DNA from: Burkholderiaceae bacterium
GTDB taxonomy: Bacteria; Pseudomonadota; Gammaproteobacteria; Burkholderiales; Burkholderiaceae_C
Reading direction: 5' to 3'
NCBI GenBank assembly: GCA_031276435.1
Contig: JAISNB010000142.1
Coordinates: 1-10,199 of the forward strand
Length of the DNA stretch: 10,199 nt
Shown: positions 1 through 5,429 of the stretch, piece by piece
Layout of the letters: every line of letters starts with the position of its first letter
Numbering within the stretch: the stretch's first letter is position 1
Notes under the pieces: model-generated
Told to the model about the DNA's origin: nothing
Database searches by the model: none
The model's input: the letters and a program-made list of their open reading frames with translations, nothing else
Made by a program: the position numbers and the translations under genes

Positions 1-12
1 GCCACGGGGCTA

Positions 13-25
13 GGGCAGCTCGCAA
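13..25 (-). repeat. short motif resembling a dispersed intergenic repeat
   Basis: On the minus strand this reads TGTCATTGCGAGC, 33 bases past the stop codon of the exported-protein gene. I recall the core TCATTGCGAGC from dispersed intergenic repeats in several bacterial genomes, usually continuing into a GAAGCGAAGCAATC-type second arm. Here it continues as TGCCCTAGCC instead, so at most it is one arm of a degenerate copy. A chance match is possible. Confidence 0.2.
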
Positions 26-57
26 TGACAGTCAATCAGCGGTTTCTTGGCAAGTTT

Positions 58-975
58 TTACTCAGCGGCCCGCCGCTGGCGCTGCCGCCAGCCAAAACCC
101 AGCACGCCAAGCGCCATCATGGCAAGTGCCCACAAGGCATTTCCGGGGACGGCGGCGGCGGCAGGCACGGGAGCGGCGGCGGACGCCGTGATTTTCAGGT
201 TGTCAAACGCGGCATGTACACGGTCTCCAGCCACCACTGAGGGCAAATGGTAAATCACCGCTACCTGGTCGCCGGGTTGAAAGCCTTGTCCATTCAAATC
301 CAGATTCAGGGTCTGGGTTTGCCAATTGAGTGTGTATTGCTTGGCTGGATAATCACTGGCGGGGAATGGAACAATGGCAAAGTTATTGTCTTGCGCAAAA
401 GGCGTTGCCAGAACGCCATTGAGCGTGGCGTAGGGAACTGTGGCATTGTTGCCGCCATTGGTCAATCCAAAGGTTTCGCCTTTGGGCACCCGGTAAAAGC
501 GGGCCACAACGGTCTTTGAGGCATTGGCAGGCATGTAGTGGCCCGGATCGTACATGCGATCAATCAGAGACCAGTCCAGATTCAGGGTGATGTTGTTATG
601 GCCTTGCGGGTCAAACTGCAAGCTCCAAGCCTCCTGCCAGCCGCTAACGACGCTAAGCATCTCTGAATTCATGCTCCCCGCGTAGTTTCCCGCGGATGCG
701 TCGGGGTCGTAATAAAAACCTGCAACCTGAGTGGGCTGGATGCAAATCCGGTTTACGGTTGTTTCACTTTGGGCAATGGGATTTCCGGGCGTGGTGTAAT
801 CTGCTGCAAAGGTGCCGCCGCCAGCACTACTGCCCGGCCCCCAGCCATTGCTGTCACAGGTGGTATCCGCCGGGTTTTCAAAGTCATTCTCATACAGCGT
901 GACAAGGCTTTGGGCATGACTCCATGAGGACAGGAACAAAACAAGGACTACGACCGCGCACCGCGTATTGCGCAC
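58..975 (-). CDS. exported protein with PEP/IPTL-CTERM-like C-terminal sorting tail
   Basis: This is a 305-residue open frame with function unknown beyond export and surface sorting. It opens with a signal peptide: a short Arg-containing start, a hydrophobic core (VVVLVLFL), then SSWSHA and a likely cleavage before QS. The middle is rich in Asn, Asp, Gly, Thr and aromatic residues with alternating hydrophobic positions, suggesting a secreted beta-sandwich; I recognise no catalytic motif. The tail is AAAPVPAAAAVPGNALWAL, then a membrane helix, then the basic cluster RQRQRR. That three-part layout (Pro-rich motif, helix, Arg cluster) is that of PEP-CTERM and IPTL-CTERM proteins, although the motif here is VPGNALWAL rather than canonical PEP or IPTL. 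The start used here is a GTG at 975 inside the heptamer array with no Shine-Dalgarno; the frame is open back to a stop at 1042-1044 with no ATG. A better ATG at 1054 lies in another frame, so the gene may be in an off phase. Codon use and the complete tail argue against a decayed gene. Confidence 0.8.
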   Translation of the reverse strand: MRNTRCAVVVLVLFLSSWSHAQSLVTLYENDFENPADTTCDSNGWGPGSSAGGGTFAADYTTPGNPIAQSETTVNRICIQPTQVAGFYYDPDASAGNYAGSMNSEMLSVVSGWQEAWSLQFDPQGHNNITLNLDWSLIDRMYDPGHYMPANASKTVVARFYRVPKGETFGLTNGGNNATVPYATLNGVLATPFAQDNNFAIVPFPASDYPAKQYTLNWQTQTLNLDLNGQGFQPGDQVAVIYHLPSVVAGDRVHAAFDNLKITASAAAPVPAAAAVPGNALWALAMMALGVLGFGWRQRQRRAAE

Positions 976-1030
976 CGCGTATTGCGCACCGCGTATTGCG
1001 TATTGCGTATTGCGTATTGCGTATTGCGTA
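956..1030. repeat. 7-bp tandem repeat array at the 5' end of the exported-protein gene
   Basis: There are ten full heptamers plus five bases. Reading plus, 956-990 alternates GCGCACC and GCGTATT (order C-T-C-T-C), and 991-1025 is five perfect GCGTATT copies, followed by GCGTA to 1030. The array overlaps the start of the exported-protein gene and encodes RNT/YAI/RCA-type residues in front of the signal-peptide core. Seven is not a multiple of three, so each unit gained or lost by slippage shifts the frame between the upstream ATG (1054-1052) and the gene body. The perfect five-copy run is the part most likely to slip. Confidence 0.95.
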
Positions 1031-1051
1031 CAATAATCTGTTTATCAATGA

Positions 1052-1064
1052 CATATGTATCTCC
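1052..1064 (-). promoter_or_regulatory. Shine-Dalgarno and ATG upstream of the heptamer array
   Basis: On the minus strand GGAG (1064-1061) is followed by a six-base spacer, ATACAT, and an ATG at 1054-1052. This is the only good ribosome-binding site near the gene. The peptide starts MSLINRLLYAIRNTQYAIR and runs through the repeat, but in the present sequence it passes the signal-peptide core in the wrong frame and ends near 890. The distance from this A (1054) to the first base of the GTG at 975 is 79 bases, which is 3n+1. Removing one heptamer leaves 72 bases and joins the ATG to the 305-residue frame, giving a 329-residue product. Confidence 0.7.
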
Positions 1065-1151
1065 AGAATTTTACCATGAACCAGCCCGCCGTGCAAGCAT
1101 TTTGGGCCACCGGGTTGAAAATATTTGCAAAAATACGGGCATTTTCACAAA

Positions 1152-1166
1152 CGCCAGCGTCTGGCG
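1152..1166. repeat. short perfect inverted repeat upstream of the exported-protein gene
   Basis: CGCCAG (1152-1157), CGT loop, CTGGCG (1161-1166). It is a six-base-pair palindrome about 100 bases upstream of the ATG at 1054, in the noncoding stretch 1055-1267. It could be an operator half-site or the base of a weak hairpin. No T-run follows on either strand, so it is not a typical intrinsic terminator. The rest of that stretch shows no convincing gene. Confidence 0.3.
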
Positions 1167-1267
1167 GACGGACAGCAAGCGGCGTGGCCTGTGGCAAACA
1201 AAATTGCCTCAAAGCCTGCCGCTGCTTCCGGCCCCCGGCGCGCGCGTCACACAGTGTAACGCCGTTT

Positions 1268-1535
1268 TCAGAGCTTGTCTGTTTTTGGGCGTTGCCGCGC
1301 AAACGCGCTGGCGCGGGGGATGTTTTGCTTGGTACCTTGCTTGGCGCAGCGCCAGCCGCGCACGATGGCCCGCGCTTCGTCCAGCGTGTGGGGCTGGCCC
1401 GGGTTTGCCAGTGCAGCCCGGACGCGCTTGTTTACGCAGGCCACATAACCAACCGGGGTCTTGCTCCGCCGCGCGTGCGGCCAGGTCGGTCAGAAAGGCC
1501 GCATTTTCGGCGTGGGTGCAGGTTGTTGTGCGCAT
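1268..1535 (-). pseudogene. small unidentified gene broken by an apparent one-base frameshift
   Basis: An ATG at 1535-1533 has a GGAGAG Shine-Dalgarno seven bases upstream and begins MRTTTCTHAENAAFLTDLAA. Codon use is typical of the genome up to about position 1458 (EQDP). After that this frame turns into unnatural Arg/Gly-rich peptide, while the frame offset by one base continues with good codon use as VGYVACVNKRVRAALANPGQ, then PHTLDEARAIVRGWRCA, and stops at 1268-1270. Dropping one base near the run of four G at 1455-1458 joins the halves into about 88 residues. The stretch VRAALANPGQPHTLDEARAI faintly resembles the C-terminal part of the RelB-like protein encoded just upstream (KVEASLADPRPAIPHAEV), so it may be a related antitoxin-like protein; this is a guess. 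It lies 41 bases after the stop of that antitoxin gene, where a toxin would be expected, but I see no RelE/ParE features. A sequencing error at the G run would explain the break equally well. Confidence 0.5.
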
Positions 1536-1576
1536 GTGTTTTCTCTCCGGTGCACGCCAAGAAATCGGCGGCGGCA

Positions 1577-1762
1577 TCAACGTGCTTCGGCCTCGATCCG
1601 GTCGATCAGGGCGTCCAGTTCCGCCATGACCTCAGCGTGAGGGATGGCCGGGCGCGGGTCAGCCAGACTGGCCTCAACTTTGCCGCGCAGCCGTGCCGTG
1701 TGGTTGGCTTCCTGGTCGATGGTATCGAACTCTGAAACCATCGGGGAAAGGATTACGCCCAT
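1577..1762 (-). CDS. RelB/DinJ-type antitoxin-like protein (orphan)
   Basis: The product is a 61-residue acidic protein. I chose the ATG at 1762 because AGAGG lies seven bases upstream; the longer in-frame reading from 1891 has no such site and an atypical N-terminus. The sequence VSEFDT, then RLRGKVEASLADPRPAIPHA and EVMAELDALIDRIEAEAR matches the pattern I know from small RelB/DinJ-family antitoxins, which have V-S-E-F-E-T, then K-V-x-x-(S/A)-L-x-D-x-R-P-x-(I/V)-P-H-(D/E)-x-V-M-A-E. In that family the protein binds and neutralises an mRNA-cleaving RelE/ParE-fold toxin and represses its own operon. The usual downstream toxin gene is absent: the next gene on this strand (1535-1268) is frameshifted and not toxin-like. 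It starts 132 bases beyond the end of livF on the same strand. The Tyr-Asp-x-Trp-Phe segment common in relatives is replaced by ANHTARLRG, so DNA-binding or toxin-binding ability may be altered. Confidence 0.72.
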   Translation of the reverse strand: MGVILSPMVSEFDTIDQEANHTARLRGKVEASLADPRPAIPHAEVMAELDALIDRIEAEAR

Positions 1763-1894
1763 GGTCAAACCTCTGTTCTGTTGGGCGAACTTTGCCAACC
1801 TTTTGCAGGCGTCGCGGTGGCGGGTCATTTTCAGGGGCGATGTAGCACCCTCGTTGAGGGGCTGCTTTTGCGGCGGCGGGCGGGCCGCCAAAGG

Positions 1895-2638
1895 CTAGAT
1901 GCCGAGCAGGCTCTGGCGCAAGGCGGCATCGGCGGTAAGGGTTTGCATGGCGCCCGCGAAGCGGATCTGGCCTTTTTCGAGCACGCAGGCGCGGTCGGCC
2001 ACGAGCGCGGCAAAGTGCAGGTTCTGCTCGGACAGCAGGATGCCGATGCCTTGCGCCTTGAGTGCGAGGATGGTGTGGGCCATTTGTTCGACGATGACGG
2101 GGGCGACGCCTTCGCTGGGTTCGTCCAGCAGCACCAGCAGCGGGTTGCCCATGAGGGTGCGCGCCACGGCCAGCATTTGCTGCTCGCCGCCGCTCATTTG
2201 CGCGCTGGAGCGAGCGGGCATGGCGCCCAGGTTGGGAAAGAGGGCAAAGAGTTTTTCGGGCGTCCACAGCGGGGCGGCGCTGCCGTCGGACCAGTGGCGC
2301 GCGCTCTGGCGGCCTGTGGCCAGGTTTTCGGCCACGGTCAGGTCGGTGAAGATGCGCCGCTCTTCGGGCACAAAGCCCAGCCCGAAGCGCGCGCGGGTGT
2401 GGGATGGCGCGCGCGTGATGTCGCGCCCCATGAAGCAGACCCGGCCCCCCCAGCGCGGCGGCTTCAAGCCCATGATGGCCTTGAGCGTGGTGGATTTGCC
2501 CGCGCCGTTGCGGCCCATGAGGGCCAGCACTTCGCCCCGGCTCACGCTGAGGCTGACGTCAAAGAGGGTTTGCGCGGCGTCGTACCAGGCGCACAGCCGG
2601 TCGACTTGCAGCAGCGGCGGTGTGGCCCGGGCGGTCAT
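1895..2638 (-). CDS. livF: branched-chain amino acid-type ABC transporter ATP-binding protein LivF
   Basis: This 247-residue cytoplasmic ATPase is one of the two nucleotide-binding subunits powering the importer. Visible motifs are Walker A GRNGAGKST (about residues 42-50), the ABC signature MSGGEQQ (148-154), Walker B LLVLLDEPSEG (167-177) with the catalytic Glu in DEP, and LLSEQN (201-206), where LivF proteins carry Gln in the switch position instead of His. The N-terminal LLQVDRLCAWYDAAQTLFDV segment supplies the A-loop Tyr. Length is close to the family norm (about 235-245). The ATG overlaps the livG stop by four bases (ATGA at 2635-2638), so translation is probably coupled. It is the last gene of the importer operon; no clear intrinsic terminator follows before the antitoxin gene at 1762. 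Confidence 0.94.
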   Translation of the reverse strand: MTARATPPLLQVDRLCAWYDAAQTLFDVSLSVSRGEVLALMGRNGAGKSTTLKAIMGLKPPRWGGRVCFMGRDITRAPSHTRARFGLGFVPEERRIFTDLTVAENLATGRQSARHWSDGSAAPLWTPEKLFALFPNLGAMPARSSAQMSGGEQQMLAVARTLMGNPLLVLLDEPSEGVAPVIVEQMAHTILALKAQGIGILLSEQNLHFAALVADRACVLEKGQIRFAGAMQTLTADAALRQSLLGI

Positions 2639-3429
2639 GGGCTGGCCGCGGTGGTGGTGGCGCTGCTGGCGGCTTCAAAGGTTTTGCCGCTGCCAAAGTA
2701 GACGGCCTGCGCCTGCGGGTTGGCGCGGATTTCATGCGGCGCGCCTTGCGCGATGAGGCGTCCGCGCGCCAGCACGATGACGCGGTCGGCGCAGGCGAAT
2801 ACCACGTCCATGCTGTGCTCGGTAAAGAGCACGGCGGCGCCGCGCTCACGCGCGATGCGCCGCGCCAGCGCCATCAGAGAGCCGCGCTCGGCGGGGGCCA
2901 TGCCGGCGGTTGGCTCGTCCATGAGCAGCAGGCGCGGCCCGCCAGCCAGGGCCATGGCCAGTTCGACGCGCTTGACGTCGCCATAGGCCAGCGCGGCGCA
3001 CGGGCGGTCGGCCTGCGCGGCCATGCCCACTTGCGCCAGCAGGTCGAGCGCCTGGCCGCACTGCTGCGCGCTGGCGCGCTGCCAGAAGGAGAAGATGCGC
3101 CGCTGGTGCGCGAGCAGGGCCAGTTGCACGTTTTCAAGCGCGGTGAAGGAGCCGAAAGTTTCGGCAATCTGGAAGGTGCGGCCCACGCCCAGGCGCCAGA
3201 TGTGGCGCGGCGAGCGGCCCAGCAGTTCTTGCCCGTCCAGGCGCGCCGATCCGCCGTCGGCCCTGATTTGCCCGTTGATGAGGCCAAAGGTGGTGGATTT
3301 GCCCGCGCCGTTGGGGCCGATGAGGGCCAGCACTTCGCCGCGCGCCAGCGCAAAGCCCACGTCGTCGACGGCGCGCACGCCGCCAAAGGATTTGCGCAGG
3401 CCTTGCACGTGCAGCAGCAACTCGCTCAT
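2635..3429 (-). CDS. livG: branched-chain amino acid-type ABC transporter ATP-binding protein LivG
   Basis: This 264-residue ATPase partners LivF. Walker A is GPNGAGKST (residues 38-46), the Q-loop Gln is in GRTFQIAETF (about residue 87), the signature is the LivG-type LAYGD (147-151) followed by VKRVELAMAL, Walker B is LLLMDEPTAG (167-176), and the H-loop His is in LFTEHSMDVV (205). The order and spacing are those of an intact ABC ATPase. The start at 3429 gives MSELLLHVQGLRKSFGGVRA, the expected LivG N-terminus; a longer upstream reading in the same frame is antisense-like low-complexity peptide inside livHM and is rejected. The ATG overlaps the last codons of the permease gene by four bases, and its TGA overlaps the livF ATG. 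The C-terminal tail after residue 250 is Ala/Thr-rich and probably disordered. Confidence 0.95.
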   Translation of the reverse strand: MSELLLHVQGLRKSFGGVRAVDDVGFALARGEVLALIGPNGAGKSTTFGLINGQIRADGGSARLDGQELLGRSPRHIWRLGVGRTFQIAETFGSFTALENVQLALLAHQRRIFSFWQRASAQQCGQALDLLAQVGMAAQADRPCAALAYGDVKRVELAMALAGGPRLLLMDEPTAGMAPAERGSLMALARRIARERGAAVLFTEHSMDVVFACADRVIVLARGRLIAQGAPHEIRANPQAQAVYFGSGKTFEAASSATTTAASP

Positions 3430-5339
3430 GGCGCTTTGGCCGCGCGCCATTTGCGCAGCAGTTTTTGCGCGCCGCCCGCCAGCCCGTCGGGAAAGAGCAG
3501 CACCAGTGCCAGCGTGATGCCGCCAAGCAGCGCGCGCCAGTATTCGGTGTGGCGCGCCACGGCGTCTTGCAGGCCGGTAAAGGCCAGCGCGCCAACCACC
3601 GGGCCGCTGAGCGCGTGAATGCCGCCAAGCAGCACCATGACCAGTGCGTCGACGGATTTGCCAATGGCCATGGATTCGGGCGAGATGCTGCCTTTGGAGA
3701 AGGCGAACAGTCCCCCCGCCAGCCCGGCAAACAGCCCGGCCAGGCCAAAGGCCAGCCACTGCACGCGGCCTGTGGGGATGCCGATGGCCTCGGCGCGCAG
3801 GCGCGAATCGCGCGCGGCGCGCAGCGCGTAGCCAAAGGGCGAGAGCAGCGCGCGCCGCAGCAGCCACAGCCCAGCGCCCACCAGTGCCAGCGTCAGGGTG
3901 CAGTAGGCGCGCTTGTCGGCCAGCCACGCGGCGGGCCACACGCCCGTCAGGCCGTTGCTGCCGCCACTCAATCCGTCCCACTGCCAGGTGATGGCCCAGG
4001 CAATTTGCGCAAAGGCCAGTGTGAGCATGGACAAATAAACCCCGGAGAGCCGGACGGCGAAAGCGCCCAGCAGCAGCGCCCCGCCCGCCGCCGCCAGCGG
4101 GGCGGCCAGCAGGGCCAGTTCCATGGGCAAGGCTTGCAGCGCCAGCGCGGCGCCATAAGCGCCCAGGCCAAAGTAGGCGGCATGCCCGAACGAGTGCAGG
4201 CCGCCGGGACCAACAATGAAGTGCAGGCTGGCGGCAAACAGCGCGGCAATCGCCAGATCGGTGGCGAACACGGCGCTGTAGCCGGACTGCGCGAGCCACG
4301 GCAGCGCCAGCAGTGCCAGCGCGCCGCAGCCCCAAGCCATTTTGACGGCGCGGCCACTGGCGGCGGCGGAGCGCGGCGGCGGCGCTTCGGTTGGCGCGGC
4401 GCCGCGGTGGCTGGCCACCAGCGGCTTGCCCATCAGCCCCCAGGGCCGCCAGATGAGCACGGTGGCCATCACCAGGAAATCCACCACCAGCGTGGCCTTG
4501 GAAAACGAAACGCTGTGGCCCCACAAATGCACCACGCCAAGCCAGATGCAAACGGCCTTGAGCAGCGAGATGAGCAGCGCGGCCAGGTACGCGCCGGGCA
4601 ACGACCCCATGCCGCCGACCACCACCACCACAAAGGCCGCGCCAATGGCCGTCAGATCCATCTCCAGATGCGCTGGCTCGCGCGGCAATTGCAGCGCGCC
4701 GCCCAGCGCGGCCAGCGCCGCGCCCAGCGCGAACACGGCGGTAAACAGCCAGGCCTGGTTGACGCCCAGCGCGGCCAGCATCTGGCGGTCTTGCGTGGCC
4801 GCGCGCACCAGCGTGCCAAAGTGCGTGCGCCGCAGCAGCAGCCACAGCAGGCCAAGCACCAGCGGGCCGATGCCGATCAGCAGCAAATCGTAGCTTGGAA
4901 AGGCGCGGCCCAGGATGTCCACCGAACCGGCCAGCCCCGGCGCGCGCGGGCCAAGCAACTCCTCAGGCCCCCACAGCCACAGCGCGGCGTCCTTGATGAC
5001 GAGCGCCAGCGCAAAGGTGGCGAGCAACTGGAACAGATCGGGCGCTTTGTAAATGCGGCGCAGCAGCACCATCTCGACCAGCGCGCCCAGCGCGCCCACG
5101 CCCAGCGCGGCCAGCGCGATGGCGGCCCAGAACCCCAGGGGGCCGCCGCCGCCAGCGCCTTGCAATCGCTCGACCAGCGTGCACGCCAGATAGGTGCCGA
5201 GCATGAAAAACGAGCCATGCGCAAAGTTGACGATGCGCACCACGCCAAAAATCAGCGACAGCCCCACGGCCACCAGAAACAGCGAGGACGCCGCCGCCAG
5301 GCCATTGAGCAACTGCACCGCCAGGCCGGAAAAACTCAT
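3426..5339 (-). CDS. livHM: fused LivH-LivM permease of a branched-chain amino acid-type ABC importer
   Basis: This 637-residue inner-membrane protein joins two permeases normally encoded separately. Residues 1 to about 305 are LivH: GVVRIVNFAHGSFFMLGTY (32-50), the coupling-helix region around AALGVNQAWLFTAVFALGAA (189-208), VVVVVGGMGSLPGAYLAALL (237-256), ending in IWRPWGLMGKP. Residues about 306-333 are an Ala/Pro/Arg-rich linker (EAPPPRSAAASGRA) with no stop or restart codon. Residues about 334-637 are LivM: SLHFIVGPGGLHSFGHAAYF (371-390), GLSGGSNGLTGV, ALRAARDSRLRAEAIGIPTG, and the closing LLFPDGLAGG. Each half has the family's hydrophobic segments and its coupling segment, so one chain can form the whole translocation pore. 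Fused LivHM proteins are known in Burkholderiales to my recollection. No Shine-Dalgarno is evident before the ATG at 5339; the 90-base gap to the binding-protein gene is rich in GGC/GGT triplets. Its stop overlaps the livG start (ATGA). Confidence 0.93.
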   Translation of the reverse strand: MSFSGLAVQLLNGLAAASSLFLVAVGLSLIFGVVRIVNFAHGSFFMLGTYLACTLVERLQGAGGGGPLGFWAAIALAALGVGALGALVEMVLLRRIYKAPDLFQLLATFALALVIKDAALWLWGPEELLGPRAPGLAGSVDILGRAFPSYDLLLIGIGPLVLGLLWLLLRRTHFGTLVRAATQDRQMLAALGVNQAWLFTAVFALGAALAALGGALQLPREPAHLEMDLTAIGAAFVVVVVGGMGSLPGAYLAALLISLLKAVCIWLGVVHLWGHSVSFSKATLVVDFLVMATVLIWRPWGLMGKPLVASHRGAAPTEAPPPRSAAASGRAVKMAWGCGALALLALPWLAQSGYSAVFATDLAIAALFAASLHFIVGPGGLHSFGHAAYFGLGAYGAALALQALPMELALLAAPLAAAGGALLLGAFAVRLSGVYLSMLTLAFAQIAWAITWQWDGLSGGSNGLTGVWPAAWLADKRAYCTLTLALVGAGLWLLRRALLSPFGYALRAARDSRLRAEAIGIPTGRVQWLAFGLAGLFAGLAGGLFAFSKGSISPESMAIGKSVDALVMVLLGGIHALSGPVVGALAFTGLQDAVARHTEYWRALLGGITLALVLLFPDGLAGGAQKLLRKWRAAKAP

Positions 5340-5429
5340 GGCGCGCGGCGGCGGTGGTGGTGGCGGGATTCAGGGCGCACGGACACGGGCGGCGGGGGCA
5401 CTGAAAGTGGCGCTGGAAAAGGGAACGTG

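Noticed and set aside
956..1030. CRISPR-like array
   Set aside because: The units are 7 bp and contiguous with no spacers, so it is a simple tandem repeat.
1068..1096. TTGCAC-17-TAAAAT promoter-like pair on the minus strand before the exported-protein gene
   Set aside because: The predicted start of transcription would fall on the Shine-Dalgarno itself, leaving no leader, and the -35 matches at only three positions.
982..1735. Two overlapping plus-strand open frames across the antitoxin region
   Set aside because: They lack Shine-Dalgarno sites and domain features, start in or next to the heptamer array, and are antisense to better-supported minus-strand genes.
1577..1891. Longer 104-residue reading of the antitoxin
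   Set aside because: The extra N-terminus is basic and low-complexity, while AGAGG lies seven bases before the ATG at 1762 and family members are about 55-65 residues in the matched part.
2635..4845. Upstream extension of the livG frame to more than 700 residues
   Set aside because: The part before 3429 is an Arg/Ala/Gly-rich shadow of the LivHM gene. The LivG N-terminus and ATGA overlap fix the start at 3429.
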